From: Gilvibacter sp. SZ-19
GTDB taxonomy: Bacteria > Bacteroidota > Bacteroidia > Flavobacteriales > Flavobacteriaceae
Length of the DNA: 64,000 bases
Direction: 5' to 3'
Assembly: GCF_002163875.1 (NCBI RefSeq)
Contig: NZ_CP019333.1
Coordinates: 2,176,864-2,240,863, forward strand
This document shows, piece after piece, positions 41,033-48,874 of this stretch; within the stretch, counting starts at the first letter, position 1, and each line of letters opens with the position of its first letter. Both the position numbers and the translations under genes were made by a program. The notes beneath the pieces were generated by a model. The model was not told the DNA's origin. It made no database searches and worked only from the letters and a program-made list of their open reading frames with translations.

Positions 41033-43459
41033 CTAGTATTCCAAATGAATATCGTCTATACCGTCTTCTTTCCCAGAAACTTGAGTTGACGATCTGCTGC
41101 CTTCGTTGTTGTCTAAAGTGATCTTGATCCCAGTGATCTCGCCTGCAGCATTGCGCTTTACTCGTTTGTAGCTAAAGCTAACACCTTCGGCAGCCAGTTC
41201 TTTTTTTATCTGGGCCAAGTCGGCATCGGTAGTGTATTTGGTAATGTACACATCAGAAACAACACTGCCGGTAACAGTAGCTGTTCTTCCGCGGTTGCCG
41301 GAACGCGCGTACCCTCTAGCGCGTGCATTACTTCTTCTGCTGCTGGCTAAAGCGCGTTGTTCTGCGGCTATCGCTCTTTCTTTGGCGCGTAAGGCGGCGA
41401 TCTCTGCCTTCATCTCGGCTTTTTGAGCATCGGTCATAGCGACCATTTCTGCTTTCTTAGCTTCCTGTAAAAGACGCATTTCATCTCTTTTGGCTGCCAT
41501 TTCGGCCTTACGGGCTTCCAGCTGATCGGCTCTAGCAAGTCTACGAGCGTCTGTAGCCTGTTTGCGCGCCTCAGAGGCGGCTCTACGGGCAACAGAGCGG
41601 GCATTGGCTACTTGCCCTCCGGAGTAACTCCTCATACTGCCATCTGCGCCAAAGACCAAAATGATATCGTCTATGGCTTTGTCGTCGTTATTTATCGCGT
41701 AATGACCACTACTGCCTTCGCGACTATAGCGCAGTTTTATGCTGCGAATTTGGTTGTCTGCGTTGTATTGGATGTCTTCGATAACCAATTCGATGTCATG
41801 GTTTTGTCGCAAATAAGCGATCTTCTCGTCGAGTTCTGCTTTACTCATACTGGCAGAGATCTTTACTTTTACATCATTGGTATATCCAGTAACAGTGGTT
41901 TGGCTTGTAGGCGCATTGTCCTCAAAACGAGCCTTGCCATGAACTACTATAAGTCCGGCTGGTCCTGTGTATCCATACTTTTTAAGGCCATCGTTAGGTC
42001 TAAGGATTTCAATATGTCCTGGTGTTTTGAGAGTTTTGCCTTCCGGAAAATCCTCGCGTTTCCATGGTTTTTCATTGATTATGTATAAGTAATCTGAAGT
42101 AGCGGTCTCGGATGTTTGTTCTGAGCCAGAATTTGGTCCGGGTTTAGCTGCTTCTTCATCTGATTTACCTGCTTCGGAAGGCACTGCGGATTTCAACTCT
42201 TGCGTTTCAAGGTCTATCTCAGGATTGAAATAGGTGATCCCGTTGAGGTCAATGACCATATAATCTTCCCGATCTTCTAAATGTTCTATAACAACAGCTG
42301 GCCCTTGTTTAAATGAAATAACTCTGGGGATCACGGCCTCGTCGGTGCGCTCATCTATGAGTTTGCCACCACTGGTACCCGAGCCGGGGAATAAAACTTC
42401 CATCTGGTAGGCGGTAAGTTGCTGGTCTATCCACTTTTCATTGCTGAATTCAATACTAACTTCCGGGTGATTTTCGGCAAAGAAGGTCTCTATGGTCTCT
42501 AGATCCGCAGCGGTGGAATTCTTGTCTATCAAGAACGAAGGTACAGCAGTCACACTGCTTACGGCTGGCTCCTTGTCTAAATAGGCAAATTCCGTATTCA
42601 CATTAAAACTGTACATAAAGACCACCAGTAGTGGTAAGATCAATAATAGGCGCCACTTCTTGATTTTGCGGCTTTGGTTTGCATTTAACATAACTATTCG
42701 ATTTTTGATGAATGATTGATAAAAGGAATTGCTAAGCGCCAAGTGCTGTGCTCCAGTAGAAGCCTTGACCAGGGCTAGCTGATAAGCGGTTTTAGAAGGA
42801 ATTTCTCTAACTGTTAGCTGATCAGCTATATATTCCAAATTTTGTATGATCGATTTTTTATACCACCAAGCCAACGGATTCAACCAATGGATTATGGTCA
42901 GTGCGTTGCTCAGCAAAACGTCTAGGGAGTGCCAACCTTTGGCGTGAGCACGTTCGTGCTCTAAGATCATTGCTAACTCCTCGCAGGCGTGTAAATTTGG
43001 GTTGTAGACCAAATACTTAAAAAAGCTAAAAGGTTCCAAACGCTGTGTGGTCTCTATATAATAGAAGCCATTCTTTTTGGAGTAATTGCCTTTTTTAAGC
43101 ACTCTTAATAAGCTCCAACTTTGGTAGCCGAATCGGATCAGTCCAACCAAACAACCCAATATATAAAGACAAACGGCCAACCATACCCAATCAAAGGGCG
43201 CAGCGGAAGTTGTAGTGTCGAGTGTTTCTATGGGTAGGGCAGTGCCAATTAATTCAAGTGCTGGTTCGGTCTGCGGAGCTGGCAAATAGACCGTCTTGGT
43301 GAATTCTACCAAAGGCAAGAGAAGTGCTGCCAGTATGCCGGATATTAAATATTGTCTGTTGGCGATAAACCAAGTATGTCTTCGTAAGGCAAACCAATAG
43401 ACCAAATAGAACAGGCCTAAAATACTCGCCGACCGGATCAGATAGTAAAACAGTTCCAT
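41033..43459 (-). CDS. BlaR1-like M56-family membrane metallopeptidase
   Basis: 808 residues. The N-terminal part has membrane helices (1-22, 36-52, 92-110, about 268-285). The zinc site HERAH is at 168-172, with the third ligand probably Glu209 in NLEYIADQ. This is the M56/BlaR1 topology, in which the peptidase cleaves a BlaI-type repressor. A long extracytoplasmic region replaces the beta-lactam sensor. It includes an Ala/Arg/Lys/Glu-rich coiled coil (about 615-720) and two similar domains before and after it (MSKAELDEKIAYLRQNHDIELVIE and TDADLAQIKKELAAEGVSFSYK). The inducer is unknown. Its start overlaps the blaI stop by 1 bp. Confidence 0.9.
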   Translation of the reverse strand: MELFYYLIRSASILGLFYLVYWFALRRHTWFIANRQYLISGILAALLLPLVEFTKTVYLPAPQTEPALELIGTALPIETLDTTTSAAPFDWVWLAVCLYILGCLVGLIRFGYQSWSLLRVLKKGNYSKKNGFYYIETTQRLEPFSFFKYLVYNPNLHACEELAMILEHERAHAKGWHSLDVLLSNALTIIHWLNPLAWWYKKSIIQNLEYIADQLTVREIPSKTAYQLALVKASTGAQHLALSNSFYQSFIKNRIVMLNANQSRKIKKWRLLLILPLLVVFMYSFNVNTEFAYLDKEPAVSSVTAVPSFLIDKNSTAADLETIETFFAENHPEVSIEFSNEKWIDQQLTAYQMEVLFPGSGTSGGKLIDERTDEAVIPRVISFKQGPAVVIEHLEDREDYMVIDLNGITYFNPEIDLETQELKSAVPSEAGKSDEEAAKPGPNSGSEQTSETATSDYLYIINEKPWKREDFPEGKTLKTPGHIEILRPNDGLKKYGYTGPAGLIVVHGKARFEDNAPTSQTTVTGYTNDVKVKISASMSKAELDEKIAYLRQNHDIELVIEDIQYNADNQIRSIKLRYSREGSSGHYAINNDDKAIDDIILVFGADGSMRSYSGGQVANARSVARRAASEARKQATDARRLARADQLEARKAEMAAKRDEMRLLQEAKKAEMVAMTDAQKAEMKAEIAALRAKERAIAAEQRALASSRRSNARARGYARSGNRGRTATVTGSVVSDVYITKYTTDADLAQIKKELAAEGVSFSYKRVKRNAAGEITGIKITLDNNEGSRSSTQVSGKEDGIDDIHLEY

Positions 43460-43821
43460 TAGTCTTCTTTTTTGTTCTCTATAATGGCGAGGATCTCTTT
43501 GAGTTCTTTGGCGCTGATTTTCTCTTGTTTGGCAAAAAAGCTGACCATGTTCTTGTAGCTGCTGTCAAAATAGCGCTCGCTGGCCAAACTCATAAAGGTG
43601 TCGGTGTATGCTTCCTTACTTACTAAGGGAAAATATTGATGGGTCTTTCCAAAGGCTTCGTGCCCGATAAAACCTTTTTCTTCCAGATTGCGCACTATGG
43701 TCGATACCGTATTGTAATGATTGTTGTGGTCTAGCTCGGCCAAGATCTCCTTGACAAAAGCTTTTTTAAGTTTCCACAGCGCTTGCATGATCGCTTCTTC
43801 TTTATTGGTAAGTCTTTCCAT
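43459..43821 (-). CDS. BlaI/MecI-type repressor
   Basis: 120 residues. A winged helix (TNKEEAIMQALWKLKKAFVKEILAEL ... YNTVSTIVRNLEEKGFIGHEAFG) is followed by the C-terminal dimerisation helices (FFAKQEKISAKELKEILAIIE). It binds DNA as a dimer and is inactivated by cleavage from the partner M56 peptidase. The promoter contains two dyads AACTA-N6-TAGTT (43847-43891), so it probably represses its own operon. Confidence 0.93.
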   Translation of the reverse strand: MERLTNKEEAIMQALWKLKKAFVKEILAELDHNNHYNTVSTIVRNLEEKGFIGHEAFGKTHQYFPLVSKEAYTDTFMSLASERYFDSSYKNMVSFFAKQEKISAKELKEILAIIENKKED

Positions 43822-43846
43822 AATACGACGCTTGAATTGATTTATC

Positions 43847-43891
43847 CAAAGCTATAACTATTTTTCTAGTTATACAACTACAATTATAGTT
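43847..43891 (-). promoter_or_regulatory. blaI promoter with two BlaI-type operators
   Basis: On the minus strand the -33 TTG (43877-43875) and the -7 TAGCTTTG (43854-43847) are exactly 20 bp apart. The spacer, 43855-43874, is the dyad TAACTATTTTTCTAGTTATA. A second dyad, AACTACAATTATAGTT (43876-43891), overlaps the -33 box and resembles known BlaI operators of the form ACTACA-N2-TGTAGT. Repressor bound here would block RNA polymerase directly. Confidence 0.75.
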
Positions 43892-43981
43892 AATTATTGT
43901 TTAAAGCAGAAAAAATTCCCTGTTTTTGGTCATTGTTCGTCCCTTAATATTGTAGTATCTTCGCTTCAATCTATTGCGTCT

Positions 43982-44935
43982 ATGTTTTTAAATGCATTGT
44001 TTATCCTAGTAGGGTTTACGCTGTTAGTGGTGGGTGGTGAGTACTTAGTACGCTCTTCTGTTGCCCTTTCCTTTAAACTCAAGCTTTCCAAAATGGTCAT
44101 TGGGCTCACCGTGGTGAGTTTTGCAACTTCTGCACCCGAACTCTTGGTTAGCCTCCAAGCAGCCTTGGACGGCTATTCTGATATTGCATTGGGCAATGTG
44201 ATAGGATCCAACATTGCGAACATTGCATTGGTTCTAGGGGTTACTGCTGTGATCATGCCCCTGGCCATAGACAAGGACTTTTACAAATTCAATTGGCCGG
44301 TAATGATGCTGCTTAGTGGAGCGCTGTACTTGTTCCTGCTCAATGATAAGGTCATTTCTTTTTACGAGGGGCTGATCTTGGTAATATCCTTGGTGGCTTA
44401 TCTCTATCTTTTGATCCGTCGCGCGCGATTGCGAGCAAAGAGTGAAGGAGAGGAGAGTGTTAATGGGGCCTTAGCAAAAACATCCGGAGCCAAAATAATC
44501 ATCTGGCTGGTCATTGGTGGTATTGCCCTTTGGGGAGGAAGTGAGTTATTGGTCAAAGGAGCTGTGAATATAGCCGAAGCAGTAGGCATAAGTGAAAGGG
44601 TAATTGCCGTGACCATGATCGCTATTGGGACTTCGGTGCCAGAATTGGCGGCCTCCGTTATAGCAGCGCTCAAAAAAGAAAAGGCCATCTCCTTGGGGAA
44701 CCTCATTGGTTCCAATATTTTTAATATTGCCTCTGTGCTAGGGTTAACAGCACTTATTCAGCCGATTACTTTAAACGACCCTAAGGTGCTTACTGCAGAT
44801 ATCATCTGGATGCTGTCCTTTGCGTTCGTCCTTATCCCGCTGGCTTTTATACCCAAACGTTTTACCCTTGGCCGTTACAAAGGATTGCTATTGGTTATCG
44901 GCTATGCAGTCTTTATCGCTATGGCCTTTATATAA
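43982..44935 (+). CDS. Calcium/sodium antiporter (CaCA family, YrbG-like)
   Basis: 317 residues, ten membrane helices in two inverted halves. Each half carries the alpha-repeat GNxIGSNIxNIAxVLG (GNVIGSNIANIALVLG and GNLIGSNIFNIASVLG) and TSAPELLVSL / GTSVPELAASV, which form the cation site. It exchanges Ca2+ for Na+ or K+ at the inner membrane. It diverges from blaI, 160 bp apart. Confidence 0.93.
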   Translation: MFLNALFILVGFTLLVVGGEYLVRSSVALSFKLKLSKMVIGLTVVSFATSAPELLVSLQAALDGYSDIALGNVIGSNIANIALVLGVTAVIMPLAIDKDFYKFNWPVMMLLSGALYLFLLNDKVISFYEGLILVISLVAYLYLLIRRARLRAKSEGEESVNGALAKTSGAKIIIWLVIGGIALWGGSELLVKGAVNIAEAVGISERVIAVTMIAIGTSVPELAASVIAALKKEKAISLGNLIGSNIFNIASVLGLTALIQPITLNDPKVLTADIIWMLSFAFVLIPLAFIPKRFTLGRYKGLLLVIGYAVFIAMAFI

Positions 44936-44937
44936 AA

Positions 44938-44966
44938 AAAGCACCTGTTCAAACAGGCGCTTTCTT
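44938..44966 (+). terminator. Terminator of the antiporter gene
   Basis: Stem AAAGCACCTG/CAGGCGCTTT (one mismatch, 44938-44947 with 44954-44963), then CTTT. It may also serve glnA on the other strand. Confidence 0.65.
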
Positions 44967-44991
44967 TAACGTATATGTGCTAATCTTAGGA

Positions 44992-46002
44992 TTAGATATT
45001 TGCGGACTTAACAGTTTTGATGATTCTTCCTGCGATCTTATACGGATCTCCGTTAGATGCCGGACGACGATCTTCTAGCCATCCTTTCCATCCTTTCTCT
45101 ACAGTAATAATAGGAATACGGATAGAAGCTCCACGGTCAGAAATACCATAGCTAAAGTCTTTGATAGATGCAGTTTCGTGCAATCCTGTCAAACGCTGAT
45201 CGTTGAATTCACCGTAAACTTCGATGTGTTCTTTAGTTACTGGTCGGAAAGCTTCACAGATCTTCTCGTATACCTCTTGCGATCCACAAGTACGCAAGGT
45301 AGTGTTAGAGAAGTTCGCGTGCATACCAGATCCGTTCCAGTCACCTTTTACAGGTTTTGGGTGGTATTCAATATAGTAGTCGTATTGTTCTGTAAGACGA
45401 TCTAATAGGTAACGCGCTACCCAGATCTCATCTCCAGCTTTCTTTGCTCCTTTAGCGAACAATTGGAATTCCCACTGTCCGGAAGCAACCTCTTGGTTGA
45501 TACCTTCAAAGTTCAATCCAGCGTCGATACACAAATTTGCATGCTCTTCAACGAAATCACGTCCGTGGGTGTTCTTTCCACCTACAGAGCAGTAATACAT
45601 TCCTTGAGGTCCAGGGTATCCGCCAATTGGGAAACCTAGGGGAAGCTGGGTGTGCTTGTCCATAATGAAGTACTCCTGCTCAAATCCAAACCAGAAGTCG
45701 TTATCGTCATCATCAATGGTGGCACGTGCGTTGGACTCGTGTGGAGTTCCATCAGCATTCAATACCTCTGTCATAACCAAGTACCCATCTCTACGTGCAG
45801 GGTCTGGATAAATAGCTACGGGTTTTAACAAACAGTCAGATGAGTTACCCTCCGCTTGCTTGGTAGAAGAGCCGTCAAAAGACCAGATAGGACAATCTTC
45901 CAATTTTCCACTGAAATCATCAACCACTTTGGTCTTGCTTCGCATGTTTTGGGTGGGGTAGTAACCGTCCAACCAAATGTACTCTAGTTTAGATTTACTC
46001 AT
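44992..46002 (-). CDS. glnA: Glutamine synthetase, type II (eukaryotic-like)
   Basis: 336 residues, the short GSII form. Motifs are WLDGYYPTQNMRSKTKV, WSFDGSST, FGFEQEYFIMD (catalytic Glu region), and NGSGMHANFSNTTLR. It makes glutamine from glutamate, ammonia and ATP. It is transcribed divergently from a GSIII gene; a -7 box on the minus strand (46042-46035, TACTTTTG) gives a leader of about 26 nt, and the shared 189-bp region contains a large dyad. Confidence 0.95.
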   Translation of the reverse strand: MSKSKLEYIWLDGYYPTQNMRSKTKVVDDFSGKLEDCPIWSFDGSSTKQAEGNSSDCLLKPVAIYPDPARRDGYLVMTEVLNADGTPHESNARATIDDDDNDFWFGFEQEYFIMDKHTQLPLGFPIGGYPGPQGMYYCSVGGKNTHGRDFVEEHANLCIDAGLNFEGINQEVASGQWEFQLFAKGAKKAGDEIWVARYLLDRLTEQYDYYIEYHPKPVKGDWNGSGMHANFSNTTLRTCGSQEVYEKICEAFRPVTKEHIEVYGEFNDQRLTGLHETASIKDFSYGISDRGASIRIPIITVEKGWKGWLEDRRPASNGDPYKIAGRIIKTVKSANI

Positions 46003-46034
46003 AATATATATACTTCAATATTAAATGAACGCTG

Positions 46035-46042
46035 CAAAAGTA
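46035..46042 (-). promoter_or_regulatory. Probable glnA -7 box
   Basis: TACTTTTG (TAnnTTTG) on the minus strand, 33 bp before the glnA start. No -33 TTG at the usual spacing. Confidence 0.5.
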
Positions 46043-46068
46043 ATATTCTTTAATGAACCACTAAAGAA

Positions 46069-46130
46069 ATAGGGGGTAAGTTTTCAACAAAATCAAATAT
46101 TTTGTTGATACCCCCATAAAAATAGGGGGT
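46069..46130. promoter_or_regulatory. Large dyad and GGGGGT repeats between glnA and glnN
   Basis: ATAGGGGGT at 46069-46077 and again at 46122-46130, with the inverted ACCCCCAT at 46110-46117. Between the first and the inverted copy, TCAACAAAAT (46084-46093) pairs with ATTTTGTTGA (46099-46108). The nested dyad spans 46069-46117. It is a likely binding region for a nitrogen-status regulator acting on both glutamine synthetase genes; the regulator is not identifiable. Confidence 0.65.
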
Positions 46131-46146
46131 CAAATTTTAGAATCTA

Positions 46147-46176
46147 TAATTTTGTGTCCTTTAAATTGTATTTTTG
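46147..46176 (+). promoter_or_regulatory. Two candidate -7 boxes of glnN
   Basis: TAATTTTG (46147-46154) and TATTTTTG (46169-46176) both fit TAnnTTTG, 16-38 bp before the GSIII start. The second would give a very short leader. Neither has an ideal -33 TTG, which fits an activator-dependent promoter. Confidence 0.45.
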
Positions 46177-46191
46177 CCAAAAATCGGACTT

Positions 46192-48375
46192 ATGGCACAA
46201 ATTCGTTTTAATGCACTGCAAACCGCTTTACAGCGTGATATAAAAAAGGTTGAAGAAGCCGGAAGACGTTCAGAGCTTTTTGGAAAACACGTATTTAACG
46301 ATGCTGCAATGCGGCAGTATCTTACTTCGGATGCCTACCAAACCATTCAGGCAGCCATAGAGAAGGGCGATCAGATAGACAGACAGACCGCAGGGCATAT
46401 CGCCGCAGGTATGAAAGAATGGGCTATCTCTAAAGGTGCTACGCACTATACGCATTGGTTTCAGCCGCTAACAGGCTCCACAGCAGAAAAGCACGATGCC
46501 TTCTTTGAAACCCAGTCCGACGGAACCGTTATAGAAAAATTGGGCGCCGGTCAATTGGTACAGCAAGAGCCCGACGCCAGTAGTTTTCCTCACGGAGGCA
46601 TTAGAAATACCTTTGAGGCTCGAGGCTATACAGCTTGGGACCCTACTTCTCCAGCCTTCGTTTATGGCACTACTTTATGTGTGCCTACAGTATTTGTTTC
46701 GTATACGGGAGAGGCCTTGGATTACAAAACTCCTTTATTAAGAGCTTTACAAGCCGTTGATGGAGCTGCTACTGCTGTTGCGCGCTATTTCGACAAGAAC
46801 GTAAGCAAGGTCAATGCGACTTTGGGTTGGGAGCAAGAGTATTTCTTAATTGATGCTGCCTTAGCAGCTGCTCGCCCAGATATCATGTTAGCGGGTCGTA
46901 CACTTTTGGGCCATGCGTCGGCCAAAGGCCAGCAGTTAGATGATCATTACTTCGGATCGATTCCATCTCGCGCATTGAACTTTATGCGAGAATTGGAACA
47001 CGAATGTATGCTGCTCGGTGTTCCCGTGAAAACGAGACACAATGAGGTTGCGCCGAATCAGTTCGAATTAGCTCCAATTTTTGAAGAAGCCAATTTAGCT
47101 GTCGATCACAACTCCTTATTAATGGATGTGATGGACAAGGTGGCTAAGCGTCATCATTTCAAAGTGCTATTTCACGAGAAGCCCTTTGCAGGCATAAACG
47201 GATCGGGCAAGCATAACAACTGGTCTTTGCAAACCAATACGGGGATCAATTTACTGAGTCCGGGAAGTACTCCGATGAAAAATCTGCAGTTTTTGACCTT
47301 CTTTATCAATACCATCAAAGCGGTCAATACTCACGAAGCGCTTTTACGTGCTTCTATAGCCAGTGCGGGTAACGATCATCGTTTGGGTGCCAATGAGGCT
47401 CCTCCTGCTATAATTTCTGTATTTATCGGTTCGCAACTCACCGCAGTTTTAGATGAATTAGAAAAGGTGACCAGCGGGAAATTATCTCCGCAGGAAAAAA
47501 CAGAGCTCAAACTCAATGTGGTTGGTAAGATCCCGGAGATCTTACTGGACAATACAGACAGAAACAGAACATCTCCTTTTGCCTTTACCGGAAATAAATT
47601 CGAGTTCCGCGCAGTTGGAAGCAGCGCTAATTGTGCCAACTCCATGACAGTGCTTAATGCTATAGTGGCCAAGCAACTGCAAGAATTCAAAGAAGAGGTG
47701 GATGCCTTGATCGATAAAAAGGGCATGAAAAAGGACGATGCCATTTTTAATGTGCTTAGAGAATATATTAAGGACTCTAAGCGCATTCGTTTCGAGGGAG
47801 ACGGTTATGGAGCTGCCTGGGAAAAGGAGGCGGCCAAGCGAAAACTGTCCAATGCCAAGAACACGCCAGAAGCCTTGAAGGCAAAGATCAGCAAAGAAAG
47901 CATAGCCTTATTCGAATCCTTGGGAATCTTGAGCAAGACCGAAGTAGAAGCCCGCTATGAGATCGAGGTAGAAGAATATGCACTGCGTATTCAGATAGAA
48001 TCACGAGTGCTTGGCGATATTGCCAGAAACCATGTCGTCCCTACTGCTATACGTTATCAAAATATACTGTTAGAGAATATAGCCGGCCTTCAAGCGGTGT
48101 ACGGGAAAACCACAACAGACTTTACAGAAGAACCAATGCAGTTGTTGGAGCAGATTTCGAGTCATATTCGCGATATCAATAAAGGAGTGGCCCAGATGAT
48201 CCTGGAGCGAAAACAAGCGAATGTTTTGTCGGCAAGTGAGCGAGCAGAAGCGTATTGTTCAAAGGTACTGCCTCATATTCAGGATATTAGACGCAGTTGT
48301 GACAAGTTAGAGCTTCTTGTGGATGATCAGTTGTGGCCGCTTACAAAGTATCGCGAACTTTTATTTACTAATTAA
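46192..48375 (+). CDS. glnN: Glutamine synthetase, type III
   Basis: 727 residues from ATG at 46192 (MAQIRFNALQTALQ). The length and motifs are those of GSIII: WEQEYFLIDAALAAARPD, RHNEVAPNQFELAPIFEEAN, FAGINGSGKHNNWSL, SPFAFTGNKFEFRAVGSSANCANSMTVLN. GSIII is a dodecamer that makes glutamine. Having GSII and GSIII back to back suggests a switch between enzymes with nitrogen supply, which is inference. Confidence 0.96.
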   Translation: MAQIRFNALQTALQRDIKKVEEAGRRSELFGKHVFNDAAMRQYLTSDAYQTIQAAIEKGDQIDRQTAGHIAAGMKEWAISKGATHYTHWFQPLTGSTAEKHDAFFETQSDGTVIEKLGAGQLVQQEPDASSFPHGGIRNTFEARGYTAWDPTSPAFVYGTTLCVPTVFVSYTGEALDYKTPLLRALQAVDGAATAVARYFDKNVSKVNATLGWEQEYFLIDAALAAARPDIMLAGRTLLGHASAKGQQLDDHYFGSIPSRALNFMRELEHECMLLGVPVKTRHNEVAPNQFELAPIFEEANLAVDHNSLLMDVMDKVAKRHHFKVLFHEKPFAGINGSGKHNNWSLQTNTGINLLSPGSTPMKNLQFLTFFINTIKAVNTHEALLRASIASAGNDHRLGANEAPPAIISVFIGSQLTAVLDELEKVTSGKLSPQEKTELKLNVVGKIPEILLDNTDRNRTSPFAFTGNKFEFRAVGSSANCANSMTVLNAIVAKQLQEFKEEVDALIDKKGMKKDDAIFNVLREYIKDSKRIRFEGDGYGAAWEKEAAKRKLSNAKNTPEALKAKISKESIALFESLGILSKTEVEARYEIEVEEYALRIQIESRVLGDIARNHVVPTAIRYQNILLENIAGLQAVYGKTTTDFTEEPMQLLEQISSHIRDINKGVAQMILERKQANVLSASERAEAYCSKVLPHIQDIRRSCDKLELLVDDQLWPLTKYRELLFTN

Positions 48376-48409
48376 GTAGGTGTTTCTACGTAGTTCTACG
48401 GGTGTTCCG

Positions 48410-48430
48410 AAATCGTTTTCGTTCGATTTT
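48410..48430 (+). terminator. Weak terminator candidate after glnN
   Basis: AAATCG/CGATTT (48410-48415 with 48424-48429) and T-run, 35 bp after the glnN stop. The stem is short, so termination may be partial. Confidence 0.4.
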
Positions 48431-48694
48431 TTGATTTAACAAAATATTAACATATAGTATCTCCGATTTATTTGTGTCCTTTGCCGAAGAAATCGGGTAT
48501 GATGTCGGCATATTTTTCCTACTTTGTAAGACTTGTACTACAATTTAAACCTTTGGAAAAATCAACAGGAAATATCCCTTTTTTAGCCCGTGGAATTTTT
48601 CCGATATTTATTCCGCAAGAGATTGCTATATCCCCTCAGAAGCAGCTAAAGTAAGACGCGAAGTCATCTGCTGCAATTTTCAAAACAAACCCAA

Positions 48695-48730
48695 TTTACA
48701 CCTTAATACTGTGTAGTATTAATGTGTAAA
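48695..48730. promoter_or_regulatory. 36-bp palindrome upstream of the curli operon
   Basis: TTTACACCTTAATACT (48695-48710), spacer GTGT, AGTATTAATGTGTAAA (48715-48730): 16-bp arms with one mismatch. It is AT-rich without a following T-run, so a dimeric regulator's binding site is more likely than a terminator. It lies 145 bp before the first curlin start. Confidence 0.65.
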
Positions 48731-48874
48731 TACTTAAAAAACAGTTATTTAAAAATTCACATCAAGTGAAGCAGGGATTCGTGTGCCTTGACCAAACCAC
48801 GCGATAGCTTTACTGCGAGTGAAAACATGAAAGAGTAAACTAATTCCTAATCCTTATACTTAAATCAAACAATT

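Larger units (their letters stand above)
48376..48874 (+). other. Gene-free stretch: curli operon upstream region
   Basis: 499 bp. I see no credible gene; a 60-codon ORF (48472-48654) has no family resemblance, signal peptide or coding bias. It contains a weak terminator for glnN (48410-48430), a 36-bp palindrome (48695-48730), and AT-rich DNA around both. No good TTG/TAnnTTTG pair is seen before 48875; TAGCTTTA at 48805-48812 is the closest box. A long leader or an activator-dependent promoter is likely. Confidence 0.6.

Noticed and set aside
48472-48654. 60-codon ORF upstream of the curli operon
   Set aside because: No signal peptide or recognisable motif, base composition unlike coding neighbours, and it sits in a probable regulatory region.
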